64,000 bases of DNA from Malaya genurostris. Its lineage: Eukaryota; Arthropoda; Insecta; Diptera; Culicidae. Positions 1-10,569 of the stretch are shown here, one piece after another. Position 1 is the stretch's first letter, and every line of letters starts with the position of its first letter. A program made the position numbers and the translations under genes. Under the pieces are notes generated by a model. It was not told the DNA's origin and did no database searches. It worked only from the letters and a program-made list of their open reading frames with translations. The DNA lies in assembly GCF_030247185.1 (NCBI RefSeq), contig NC_080572.1, positions 189,815,800-189,879,799 on the forward strand, written 5' to 3'.

Positions 1-926
1 CACTCACTTTTCTCAGAGATGGCGTGACCGATTTTCACAAAATTAGATTCAAACGAATGGTCTTATAGTCGTAGATCGCTTTATCTTTATCCGATTTCCG
101 GTTCCGAAATTACAAGGCAATATGTGCAAATATGAGAAAATGCGCATTCAATTTATTCGGAAATTTCTCAGCCGATTTTCAACAAACTAAGATGCAAACG
201 AAAGGTCTTGACATTCTTCAAAACGTCTTCGAAAAGTTGATCCAGATCCGACTTTCGGTTTTGGGATTACAGTGAGATTAGTCAAAATTTTCAATTTCAT
301 GAGGATTTTTTCTCAATCGATGGCGAATCGAGGTGCACTTTTTTTATAAAATTTACTGGTAAATTCATCAAGTTGGTAGATCTTGTTAGTTGGTGGATAT
401 ATAAATCTGTTTTGAGACTACTAGTACCCGGTTTCCGCTTCCGAACGCACCGGTAATAGTGAAGCAAAGCTAAAAAAAACGGATTTCTCAGCAACGGTTA
501 AATCGATTTTTACAAATCATGATTCAAATTAAAGCTCTAATTGTTTCAAAAGATACTTTGGAATTTCATCCAGATCCGACTTCCGGTTCCGAAATTATAG
601 GGCAATTAGTATCAAAACTTTCAAACTGTCTTACAAAATGATGCAAAATCGGTACGTGCTGGTACGGAAGAAGCAAAAAACGCACCCGCCTAGCACACAG
701 CGAACTTTGTTAAATTTTGTATAGCGGTCAGGGTTGCCACATTTAAATCTTTATTAACTTGACATAACTGTTTACAAATTCAAAAGGTGATTATAGTTTA
801 TACCGAAGGAAGTTTTTGATGTTATTCAAGTTGCAAAAAAAGAAACTTGACAGAATCTTCTAGTGATGTTTTTGAAAATAAAAGTAAAATGAGAAAGGCA
901 TCATTACACCACTAGGTGGATTAAAA
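1..926 (+). repeat. S repeat, 3' part (plus orientation)
   Basis: Dispersed non-coding repeat, called S here. It holds degenerate sub-units, each with a version of CTTCCGGTTCCGAAATTACA (near 98, 252 and 580) followed by text like 'accgattttcacaaa'. It ends in the constant tail around 890-926 (GAGAAAGGCATCATTACACC, then ACTAGGTGGATTAAA). The same sub-units and tail recur at 25.7, 32.9, 50.0, 52.9 and 54.4 kb, and inverted at 4.9, 25.1, 43.8 and 53.7 kb. No coding potential was recognised. Confidence 0.75.
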
Positions 927-2692
927 ACAGGTTTTTATAAGACATCCGAATTTTAAAAACATGTGCCTTTTTATTGGGGTTTTGCCCCGCAATGCTTTGT
1001 GATATTTAGCGAAATCTTATATTAAATTGATTATATGTTTCTCATACCAATAAGGAGTACCAACCTTGAAAACAACGGGTCACATGTCTACGCTAAGTTA
1101 CTTAAACAAAATAATGCGCATCTCTCACGAATCGTTGACCTCTCGGTGTTTCGATATCTTGATAGGTTCAATGGTTCAAACTGTACTCGTGAGCGCTTCC
1201 AGAACCAAGTACTACGTATTGGAAGATGCATAAGTGGTGGAACCCTTTGTATCGGTTCTATTGAAAATCCCCCATATTCGTTAACCAACGATAAAAAAAT
1301 TAGTAATTTCGACCAACAGAAACGATAAGTCAAAACTTTTGTCTACTAAAATAAATATTTTATTAGGCCGAATATGTGTCGCAAGAATAAAAACGAAGCA
1401 CAAGTATTCTTACAATATATTTTGGCCCCAGACACTACCCCCTGGGGATTACATATAGAGAGTGTTTATATTAAGCAAAACATCTGAAAAATATTGCATG
1501 GAAATTTTTTTGCAACTCTATGTCATCATCTTCAACAAATCATCTAGCCACAGCGCGTGTTTACTTTTGCCCATTCCGCATTCCATCATCTTTTCTTGCT
1601 TTGCTCGCGGAAAAACACTTTTCACAATTTTCTTCGCATGTCCCGAACTCTTTCCGTATCGACCATGTAAATAAAATCCATTCATTTTGAAATCGCTGTC
1701 AGTAAATTTCTGCATTTTACGGCAGAGACAACGGTCAAGTTCAAGAAAATCAACAAACCGCACAAATAAAACTAGATCACCGATCATCAGCAGTCGGTTG
1801 AATGTGGGTTGGTTAGTCACTTGTTTGTTTTTGCCGATGTTTCGTAACGAATTTTTTTTTCTTGGCACACTTTTGCAACCAATTATTTCAGAAAATCAAA
1901 ACAAATGTACCAATCTGGCGACCAGCTGCTAGCATTCCGATCGACACATCCGACCAAAAACAACTTCATCAGTCATCGGAGACAGGCCAATCTGCCAGGT
2001 TCACTATCGGATAACGAACGGGAGCGAAGCACCGTGTCTTCCAAAAGGATCATATTATTCTAACAAATTTACGAGTTGATTCCTACCACGAATTAACTCT
2101 TCTGCCCGAACGTGGGAAGCTTGTTTCAGTTGAGGTCTAGAACTCGAGTGTCAAAAAACTCTTCACCCAAGAAGCGGAATTCTCGTAGACTCGTAGACTG
2201 TCAGGTTCAATCGCCCCAAATCGTGCTCTCTTGGGCCGAACAGCACCGAAGGTCATGCAACGCAAATAAACTACACGAGTTTACTAAATTAATTACCCAG
2301 TTGCCATTCTAAGATGCGATGAGTGAGTGTATTTCCGACCTGACCTTGAGTCGATTACGAGAGAATGCACGGGCGAGATGGCGGGGATTTGCTACATCCG
2401 ATTCTGTTTACTTTTCCGATTCGAAAGTATGTATCAATGAATAACGTTCGTCAACCTTTTGACGAATGAAATCTATTTCGATAACTAGACACGTTTGTTC
2501 GAATTAACGGCTTGGTTAAATCTCGATTCGGAAAGTGTTTTACATCAGTTTTCAAGGCCAGGTGGCTCAAGAAACGTGTTTTTTTTAAATTCCACTTATT
2601 GTGTAAAGAATATTTCTAAGTTATACTTTCCACATATACAAAGTTCATATATTAACCTTTATAATAAAAAATATTGTTTCTATTTTATCAAT
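927..2692. other. Unassigned stretch, no recognised gene
   Basis: No repeat family or protein was recognised here. Between about 1900 and 2420 the DNA is less AT-rich and not obviously repeated, so it could be UTR or promoter DNA, but there is no convincing ORF or splice pattern. A minus-strand ORF at 1518-1868 (116 aa, Lys/Met-rich second half) and a plus-strand ORF starting at ATG 2693 (72 aa to 2908) are open but match nothing I know. The second ends exactly where the neighbouring mariner begins. Confidence 0.4.
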
Positions 2693-2907
2693 ATGGCGGC
2701 TCTGAAAACACCTGCTTTATTTCGGTTCGATTTGTTGGTGGGTGAATGTGTGAGAGCTCGCATTGTCATGATGGAGGATGATTCGTCTTCTCTTGTTCGT
2801 TTTGCGAATTTCTACAAAGACTTCAGACAAACAAATGGTTGTGTACCATTCAAAATGGACCGTTTTACGTTGCTCCGTTGCTGTTTTGTTTCCAGATCAT
2901 ACGTATA

Positions 2908-4193
2908 AGGAGTGTATAGATAAGTAGTTAGCAACATTCAAACAGTTATTACTCTGAAATGGCTTAATTTTTTGCAGCGTGTTTTGCGGTGACATGTTTG
3001 TTTACATGTCAATAACAGCTGCGCAATCGATTGGTTTCGGTACGGTTTATCGTTTCAATGATGAGTCGAATTGATCCGGAAACGCGAAAGAGTATTCTGC
3101 ACAGTTGGTGATCAGAAAGTAGTGTCACGTACAACGAAACGGATGAAAGTGCACCAAACCAGTGTCAAAAATACTATCGAGAAGTTCGGTAAGACCCTTT
3201 CCATGAAGGATTTGCCCCGATCCGGTAGGAAAAAGGGTCCCAGCCAACCCGACCGGGACTTAAAAGTGGTTGAGTACATCAAGAAAAACCCATCGGCGTC
3301 GACGCGGGATTTGGCCAAGCAGTTCAACACCAGCATCGGGATGATTCAACGGATCAAAGTTCGGAACTCCCTGAAAACGTACAAGAAACAGAAGGTGCCG
3401 ATAAAGTCCCTGGTGCAGCAAGTTCAGGCCAAAACAAGAGCGCGAAAACTGTATAACCGGATTTTATAGAATAAAGACGGATGCATCCTGATCGACGACG
3501 AAACCTACGCCAAGGAAGACTCTCGAGCGCTACCCGTACCGCGATATTATACGAAATCGGTGTACCAGGACCTGGACGACGCTGACACCATGGTGACGAT
3601 GTAAAAGTTTGGGTAGAAGATATTGGTCTGGCAAGCAATTTGTACCTGTGATTTGCGGTCGTCGATTTTCTTCACGAAGGGCACAATTAACGCCAAGGTG
3701 TACGAGGAAGAATGTTTGAAGAAGAGAATGCTACCACTGTACAGAAAGCATAAGGCTCCTCCTCTCTTCTGGTCGGATTTGGCTTCAGCCCACTACGCCA
3801 ACTCCGTTCTACAGTGGTTGTCAAAAAATAATGTACAATTCGTGGAAAAGGACATCAACCTTCCGAACTGCCCGGATCTTCGGCCAATTGAAAGGTATTG
3901 GGCAATTGTCAAGCGGCACTTTCGGAAGGAAGGTACAGTGTCCCAAAACATGCAGGAGTTAAAAAAAACTGGACAGCTGCCACCAGGAAAGTCACAAAAG
4001 TAACTGTGCAGAATTTAATGAAGAATGTCAAGTCCGAGCGTTTCACAGAAACTAGGATTTTCTTCAATATAATCAGTGAAATGCGTAAAAATCTAATTTT
4101 TCTCCAATATATCGAAAACTGATGTCAAAATATGTTTTTTTTTCGTTTTTTATTCAATAATCAATGTTGCTAGCTACTTTACGATACACTCCT
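2908..4193 (+). mobile_element. Tc1/mariner DD37E element, full length with TIRs
   Basis: A complete 1,286-bp element. Its ends are inverted repeats of about 34 bp: the left begins AGGAGTGTATAGATAAGTAG at 2908, and the right, read on the minus strand from 4193, begins AGGAGTGTATCGTAAAGTAG. A TA dinucleotide lies on each side (2906-2907, 4194-4195), as expected for this superfamily. The length is typical of mariners. The transposase inside is broken (see next entry), so the copy is dead, although the ends could still be recognised by a transposase supplied elsewhere. Confidence 0.88.
3071..4122 (+). pseudogene. DD37E mariner transposase, interrupted
   Basis: Remains of a cut-and-paste transposase. 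The N-terminal half (3071-3469) carries the paired helix-turn-helix region, including the segment STRDLAKQFNTSIGMIQRI. The catalytic half shows the first Asp in LIDDETYAK, the second in WSDLASAHYANS and the Glu in LRPIERYW. Exactly 37 residues separate the second Asp from the Glu, the DD37E spacing known from mosquito ITm elements. From 3071 to 4003 everything stays in one frame and is broken only by three in-frame stops (3467, 3602, 3614). A frame change in an A-run near 3961-3968 separates the last part, which continues to 4122. The true start may lie at ATG 3058 or 3061 in a neighbouring frame. Catalytic residues survive but the protein cannot be made in one piece. Confidence 0.85.
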
Positions 4194-4266
4194 TACATCC
4201 ATTATTCGTCACATGTTATGTTTTAATATACGTCGGGTGATGCACCGCGATCGTATTTTTTTTAAA

Positions 4267-4700
4267 TTATTCCTTGCACCAAACGACACGAGCCTCTTTT
4301 TGAGCGAATATCAAATTGTGCGGGATCCTACGAGAACAAACCTTTTTTACGGCCAGGTGTTCACACAATATTAAAAGCACGCATGTGGATCTAATGCCCA
4401 AGGATGCCTCTATCTCACGGTATGTCACAGGACGATCTTGCATTATCAGTTCAAGCACAGCACCGATGGTTTCTGGCAAAACAACTGATTTTGGACGACC
4501 TTCACGAAATTCGTCGGCGACCGAACTACAACCACGATTGAATACACTTTACCAGCGATATACAGTGGTTTTTGATGATGCTTCTTTGTCATACAAAGAG
4601 CTAAGTTCATCGACACATTCTTGTTATGATAATCCACGTGGAAAGTTGTGAAAAATAATCCAACGAAATCCTTCTCTTGAAATTTCCATTTTTTAGCCAA
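4267..4700 (-). pseudogene. mariner (DD34D-type) transposase, N-terminal half
   Basis: Two overlapping minus-strand frames together resemble the DNA-binding half of a classical mariner transposase. The first (4700 to 4446) ends near a linker like those before the second helix-turn-helix. The second (4479 to 4267) contains ETIGAVLELIMQDR, VTYREIEASLGI and KKVCSRRIPHNL, which I recognise from insect mariners. A frameshift lies near 4480. The catalytic domain is absent. It belongs to a different subfamily from the neighbouring DD37E copy and is just 70 bp beyond its end. Non-functional. Confidence 0.75.
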
Positions 4701-4847
4701 ATTGATTTTTTGTTCCGAGTACGTTTATGTTAAAAAATGTCAAACTTTATTTTGGTGTTGCCAGATTTTAGCTATTGACATAAGTGTGATCAGTTCCAGT
4801 TCGATTTCGAAATTTTTTAACGGTTTTTCGCTCTTTATACCATCACT

Positions 4848-5302
4848 GAGTTATAAAATTTTTAACACACTTTACCCTATATTTCCGGATCCGAAAATCG
4901 AATTCGAATGAAATTCAAGAATTCCGTATAGGACCACAGGACCATTCATTTGAATCTGAGTTTGTGAAAATCGGTCGTGCCATCTATGAGAAAAGCTAGA
5001 AAAGATATTTTCATTTTTTGCACATTTTACTCCATAACTCCGGAACCGGAAGTCAGATCAAAATTAAATTTAGGAATTTAGTATGGGACCTAAAGAGCTA
5101 TCATTTTAATTTAAATTTTCGAAAATTGGTTCAACCAACTCCGAGAAAAGTAAGTGCAAAAAATTTTACATACACACATACGCACAGACGTTTTGCGTAC
5201 TCGACGAACTGAGTCGAATGGTATATGACACTTGGCCCTGCGGGCCTCGAATTAAAAGTCGGTTTTCACAGTGATTGCATATCCTTTCTATATGAGAAAG
5301 GC
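4848..5302 (-). repeat. S repeat, 5' part (minus orientation)
   Basis: Inverted copy of the S repeat with sub-units carrying the TCCGGAACCGGAAGTC motif. It ends at the family's 5' terminus: a GGCCCTGCGGGCCTCG block near 5233 and then a short palindrome CCTTTCTATATGAGAAAGGC at 5283-5302. The same palindrome opens the copies at 25.66 and 50.03 kb. Confidence 0.72.
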
Positions 5303-5339
5303 AAAAAGATCCTGTTTGAATATTATTCAGTTCAGTATA

Positions 5340-5754
5340 TGTTCTAACAGCAAACAATACAAGTGTAAGCCCACTGCACTCAAACATTGAAAATATTCCG
5401 TATTTCTAAGTGTCGATTTTGCACGATACGCTTTGTGCAATGAATAGTTCAACTCATGCGGTTGAAATTTTGCGCACCTTATTTTGGCACTGAATTTCAC
5501 TTTATCGTTTGTTCATAAGAAACATTTAAGAAACAAATTTGAGTAATTTGCGAGGATCTTATTATAAATCATGAATATAAATTATCATAAATTGCTGATC
5601 ATATTTTTGATGGCATGGAGAATAGTTTATGTTGCTGTTTATGTTCAAATACAACAAGAGACATTCGCGATTAAGTTCTACCCATTCTTGTACATGGTAA
5701 ATTTTGAAAGGGCGACAAAATCCAACGAATAAAGATATTCGATACATAGATATT
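5340..5754 (+). repeat. Dispersed repeat R3
   Basis: A non-coding repeat shared with 40405-40705 (plus), 41852-41895 (plus, short piece), 49830-50025 (minus) and part of 62750-62815 (minus). Shared landmarks are GAAAATATTCCGTATTT and GATTAAGTTCTACCCATTCT. No ORF was recognised. Confidence 0.6.
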
Positions 5755-6080
5755 GGTCCCGGTGGGACCTTGGTCGTATGCTGACAGGGAAGGGGGGGCT
5801 TGCCTTCTCTTTACAGAGAGCGAGCCTACCCGAGCGTCTGTACCCCATGTTGGGGTGGCTCGAAACAGCGTCTGTTCTCCATGTTAGGAGCGACTGATTA
5901 CCGTCCTTGTGTCAGTGTGGGACTCTAAACAGTGCTGACACGATGGCCCTCCGGCGAGACAGGAGGTTGGTGCAGGCCTAACAAGACGCCCGGAAAACAC
6001 TTGTTACGAATAATCAGGATATAAATACGACTCGGAATAATCGGCAAAGACCTACGCGACGAAATAAGGACTACGATTGG

Positions 6081-7240
6081 AAGCTTGGCACATGGAACTG
6101 CAAATCGCTTGGCTTCCCAGGATACGACCGAATGCTGCATTATGAGCTTCAAATCCGCGGCTTCGATGTCGTAGCACTGCAGGAACTTTATTGGACGGGA
6201 CAGATGGTGTGGAAAAGTGGGCATCGAGCGGCTACCTTCTACCAGAGCTGCGGCACAACCAACGTTCTAGGAACAGGGATTTGTAGTGTTGGGCAAGATG
6301 CGCCAGCCCGTGATAGGTTGGCAGCCAATCAGTGATAGAATGTGCGTATTGAAGATCAAGGGCCGTTTCTTCAATTATAGCATCATCAACGTGCACTGCC
6401 CACATGAGACGAGACCCGATGACGAGAAGGAAGCATTTTACGTGCAGCTGGAATCTACGGCAGTTTTCCACGGCGGGATGTAAAACTTGTCATCGGCGAC
6501 ATGAACTTACAGGTATACCGGGAGGCAATGTACAGGCCAGTGATTGGGCTGGAGAGCCTGCACGCGGTAACTAACGACAACGGCCAACGATGCGTGAACT
6601 TTGCAGCCTCCCGAGGAATGGTAGTTCGAAGCACCTTTTTCCAGCGCAAAGATAAACCAAAGCCACCTGGAGAATACCTGATCAACATACGGAAAATCAA
6701 ATCGACCACGTTCTCATCGACGGGCGATTCTTCTCCGACGTCATCAATGTCCGCACTTACCGCAGTGCCAATATTGATTCTGACCACTACCTTGTCGCGG
6801 TTTGTATGCGCTCAAAACTATCGACGGTGCACAATACTCGTCGCACAGGAACGCCGGGACTCAATCACGAGCTAAGTAGCATTCGTACTGCAGAGGAATA
6901 CGCGCAACAACTGGAGTTAATTCTACCAACGGAAGAGCAGCTTGGCGCGGTGACTCTTGAAGACGGCTGGAGGAACATAAGGTCCGCCATGAGTAGCTAC
7001 ACGCCACAGAGCCGAAATGTGCAGAGATACCAGTGGTAACCTTCTCACGAACGAACGTGAGGTGATCGGCAGGTGGAAGCAGTACTATGACGAGCATCTG
7101 AATGGCGAAGCACAAGATACAGAGAACGACACAGGAATCAATCTGGGTGCACGCTCAGCCGACGACAGATTCCCAGCTCCTGATCTGTCGGAGATAATTG
7201 AGGAGATCGCAAGCTGAGGAACAACAAAGCCGCGGGCAAT
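6081..7240 (+). pseudogene. LINE endonuclease domain, broken
   Basis: First part of the LINE protein, spread over shifting frames. Endonuclease landmarks appear in order: LGTWNCKSL (about 6090), VVALQELYWTG (about 6170), YSIINVHCPHE (about 6376), VIGDMNLQV (about 6490) and IDSDHYLVAV (about 6774). These correspond to the Asn, Glu, Asp-x-Asn and Ser-Asp-His motifs of this nuclease fold, which nicks target DNA to prime reverse transcription. Frame changes occur near 6290, 6480 and 6700. The linker toward the RT continues past 7200 (NNKAAGNDQLLGELLK after a stop). Not translatable as one protein. Confidence 0.8.
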
Positions 7241-7410
7241 GACCAGTTACTAGGCGAGCTGCTCAAACATGGAGGAGAGGCACTGGCTAGAGCGCTGCAT
7301 TGGAAGATTTCTAAGATTTGAGAGGAAGAGATGGATGGAAGGAGTGTAGAATGGATGGAAGGAATGGATGGAAGGAGTGTAGACGGGTCTACAAAAATGG
7401 CGATAAGCTA

Positions 7411-7566
7411 AAGCCTTGGTATTACATTCCTGTCGTGGAATTTGATCTTCTGTTTCAATAGACTTCGCAGCCGATTCAGATTGTACAGAACCATTGCCTG
7501 GCTGGTGCTACGATTCTACTGATACTACGAACCCTTTCAGGTCGGGGCTCGAACTTACGACAACTA
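7411..7566 (-). repeat. SINE-V fragment inside the LINE
   Basis: Minus-strand copy of the tRNA-derived SINE that is intact at 62833-63040. The B-box-like GTTCGAGCCCCG and the 3' end GGAATGTAATACCAAGGCTT are clear, while the A-box half is missing. It splits the LINE reading frame between YKNGDKL and CNYRAITLLNAAYK. No target duplication was seen. Confidence 0.72.
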
Positions 7567-7593
7567 GATTGTTGCAATTACCGCGCAATCACA

Positions 7594-8880
7594 TTGCTGA
7601 ACGCCGCCTACAAGGTACTCTCCCAAATCCTTTGCCGTCGTCTATCACCAATAGCTAAGGAATTCGTTGGGCCGTACCAAGCGGGATTTACTGGAACCCG
7701 CTCCACTACGGATCACATATTCGCGATAAGACAAGTACTCCAGAAGTGTCGTGAATACAACGTACCCACGCATCACCTATTCATTGACTTCAAAGCGGCG
7801 TACGACACAAACGATCGAGAACAGCTATGGCAGATAATGCAAGAATACGGTTTCCCGGATAAATTGACGCGATTGGTCAAAGCAACGATGGATAGAGTGA
7901 TGTGCTACGTCCGAGTATCTTGTCGCTCTCGAGTCCCTTCGAATCTCGGAGAGGGCTACGTCAAGGTGATGGACTTTCTTGTATCTTGTTCAATATTGCC
8001 CTGGAAGGTGTGATTCGAAGAACGAGAATCGACACGAGTGGCACGATCTTCCGAAAGTCCGCACAACTTTTTGGCTTCGCTGACGATATTGATATTGTGA
8101 CACGTAACCTTGAGAAGATGATGGAAACATACATCGGAATGAAAGCTGAAGCTAGGCGTATCGGACTGGCCATAAATGCGTCAAAAACAAAATACATGAG
8201 AGGAAGAGGCTCTAGAGAAGACACACTACGCCTCCCACCACGAATATTGATAGACGGTGACGATATCTAGGTGGTTGACGAGTTCGTGTATTTGAGCTCA
8301 CTGGTGACCGCCGATAATGACACCAGCAGAGAAGTTCATAGACGTATTTTGACAGGGAATCGTGCGTACTTTGGACTCAGAAAAATCCTTCGATCGAGAA
8401 AAGTACGCCACCGCACGAAATTGACCATCTACAAAACGCTCATTAGACCGGTTGTTCTCTATGGGCACGAGACCTGGACTATGTTGGCAGAGGACCAACG
8501 CGCCCTCAGTGTTTTCGCAAGAAAGGTACTGAGGACCATCTATGGCGGAGTGCAGATGGAAGACGGAACGTGGGGACGCCGTATGAATCACGAATTGCAA
8601 CAGCTGCTAGGAGAACCACCTATCGTACGGACAGCTAAAATCGAACGTCTACGATGGGCTGGGCATGTCATAAGGATGTCGGACGACAGCCCAGTGAAAA
8701 TGGTTCTTGAATCTAATCCGGCTGGTACAAGAAGAAGAGGAGCGCAGCGAGGTGGATCGATCAAGTGGAGGGTGATCTCAGAAGCATCCGTGCCTTGAGT
8801 GGCTGGCGATGAGCAGCCATGGACCGAGTTATGTGGAGACGTATGCTTGATACAGCAAAGGACACCCCAGGCCTATTGCT
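7594..8880 (+). pseudogene. LINE reverse transcriptase, broken
   Basis: Reverse transcriptase of the RTE-like LINE. Visible motifs in order: LNAAYKVLSQIL, GPYQAGFTGTRSTTDHIF, LFIDFKAAYD (first catalytic Asp), GLRQGDGLSCILFNIALEG after a frame change near 7950, and LFGFADDIDIV (catalytic Asp pair). Then comes the C-terminal region with GNRAYFGLRKILRSR and RLRWAGHVIRMSDDSP. A stop at 8268-8270 interrupts the frame before VDEFVYLSSLV, and another frame change lies near 8790 before MDRVMWRRMLDTAKDTP. The catalytic residues are present but the ORF is cut into at least three pieces. Confidence 0.85.
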
Positions 8881-8905
8881 GTTAGGTAAGGTAAGGTAAG
8901 GTAAG

Positions 8906-9054
8906 TACACACTCACATCGGCTCTACCGGTCCTCAGTTTCCAGCTACTCAAACCTCAAAATGGATGATTAAAATGGAAATCACACCGATTTTCACCTTT
9001 TTCAAGTGGAAAGATTATGCAATCACTTACTTCATCGATTTGAAAACCTGTGTA
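8906..9054. other. Short unassigned spacer
   Basis: DNA between the GTAAG tail of the LINE and the next LINE remnant. Nothing was recognised. Confidence 0.5.
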
Positions 9055-9195
9055 CTTGTTCTGTTTTTTTCACCTCACTCTTTGCACAATTCCGTTTCAT
9101 GTTCCTTTTATCCATCCATTTCTCATCAGGAAAACTATGAGAAGCCACGGCAAGGCACAAATCTTCAAATAACTAAAGGAACATGCCTCTCGAAC
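9055..9195 (+). repeat. 3' UTR end of an RNase H-type LINE
   Basis: Matches the 3' end of the LINE remnant at 41740-41851. Shared blocks include CATGTTCCTTTTATCC, CATCAGGAAAA and CACGGCAAGGCACAAATCT. The ORF itself is absent, so this is a 5'-truncated copy or a leftover. Confidence 0.65.
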
Positions 9196-9235
9196 TCATT
9201 AGTTCTAATTCCTGATTCCTGATTCCATTATCTGA

Positions 9236-9990
9236 AATAATTCGTATAATTGAATGGGAAAAAATTATTTTATCCATTACGTCACTTGTACGATTACATC
9301 TCCGAAATTTGAAATGTCAGCCATATAATCTTCATATCGACTCTCAGCAAAACTTTAGACACGAACAAGCCTAAAATTAAATTATTAGCAGTAATGAGTT
9401 TTGACGTTTACGTCACTTGTGAAATTATATCATCAGTAGCAGCCATTAGAACATCTAACCATCTACGAGAAAATTAAGCGTAGAGAAAAAGCACGTTTAG
9501 TTGGTTACGTCACTTATACCATCATATCCTCAAAACCAGAAATCATAACCATTTAATTTTCGAACTTGACTTGTTATTAGTTTTTAAACAAGCCTAAGCT
9601 TACTGAAATCGATCCAGTCATCTCCGAGATAATTGAGTGGTAAGAAATAAAGTACGGTTTGTCGGTTACGTCACTTATACCACCATATCTCCGGAACCAG
9701 AAATCACAGCCGTTTGATCTTAAAACAAGATCAATGGCCCAATAGTAGCTTTTGAACGAGTTTGTCAGTTTATCGAAATTTGTTCAGCCATCTTCGAGAA
9801 AATAGAGCGGTAACAAAATTCTATCAAAGGTCGAACAACCATTTTCCGATCTCGACCATCTGAGTTGAACACTATGGGTCTCCGAAGCTCTGTTCGAAAG
9901 TCTGTTTTTCTAGCAATTCTATTTTTTTGACAAAGACAAAAACAAAAACAAAACAAACACTGCGCTCCAAAGATAACTGAAAAACACACA
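9236..9990. repeat. Degenerate tandem units, S-like (S2)
   Basis: Four to five units of roughly 130-160 bp. Each contains a version of GTTACGTCACTTATACCACC followed by an ATATCTCCGGAACCAGAAATC-like block (cut here to its core). A related piece lies at 33115-33300. Non-coding. Confidence 0.6.
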
Positions 9991-10039
9991 GAAAATATAT
10001 GACATTGTCAGTTCCAGAATCAATTCCTTAGGCTATACA

Positions 10040-10567
10040 GAGGAGACCGTTTACCTCTGCGAAAATAGCATGTCCAACTTTGAGCAATAATGCCTCCGGA
10101 ACAACTAAATATTTTTACATTAAATTTACACTGTATCAGTGTGCAGAAGATTAGGTATCGGGTTTTTTTAAACCACACTAGAAATTATGGAACAAAAATC
10201 CCCGTTTACAGACAAAGTTCCCTTAAGTTGCTGACGAATTGAATATTGAATTTCATCCGGATCCGACTTTCGGTTTCGAAACAGCAGGATGAAGTGTGTT
10301 CAAAATTACAAATTTTAGAGCGAAAATGTAAGAGCCGAAAAAATCCTCTGAATTTGACTCAAAACTTTTACCAAATTGAAAAGGTTGTGCTAGTTTGTAC
10401 CCATATAGACTCAATGTGGTAGAAGCAGGTGGGTTAAACAAAACTCTTTTGTGTTAGTGAAATAAACTTTGCTTCAGCAAGCCAAGTAAAACTAAAAACC
10501 ACGTGCTTGCTTTCGTCACATCGTTCGGACAAGTTGGCATTGAATCAAAGCATGTTTAGATTTCATC
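10040..10567. repeat. S-like unit and left half of a dispersed repeat
   Basis: The first part holds an S-type sub-unit (ATCCGGATCCGACTTTCGG near 10254). From about 10445 it is the reverse complement of 52755-52852, with GCTTCAGCAAGCCAAGTAAA and CAAAGCATGTTTA as landmarks. The TIR element that follows interrupts this repeat; its other half resumes at 12191. Confidence 0.65.
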
Positions 10568-10569
10568 TA

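Larger units (their letters stand above)
5755..8905 (+). mobile_element. Non-LTR retrotransposon, RTE-like, decayed
   Basis: About 3.15 kb of a LINE. It has a GC-richer leader (5755-6060), an apurinic-type endonuclease, a reverse transcriptase, a C-terminal region, and a short 3' tail made of the pentamer GTAAG repeated (8885-8905). The protein order, the endonuclease and RT wording and the simple-repeat tail fit the RTE clade; I-like clades remain possible because no RNase H or zinc knuckle was found. Multiple frameshifts, stops, an internal GATGGAAGG-type microduplication (about 7328-7384) and an inserted SINE piece (7411-7566) make it inactive. The exact 5' end is an estimate and no target duplication was identified. 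Confidence 0.8.

Noticed and set aside
1518..1868. 116-aa minus-strand ORF as a gene
   Set aside because: Starts with a non-ATG codon in the long form, has no recognised domain and lacks splice or promoter support. Kept only as a remark.
2495..2908. 137-aa plus-strand ORF ending at the mariner
   Set aside because: AT-rich N-terminal half and no recognised domain; the ORF ends inside the transposon junction, so its present end is accidental.
7902..8224. Independent gene on the minus strand across the LINE
   Set aside because: Shadow of the reverse transcriptase frame.
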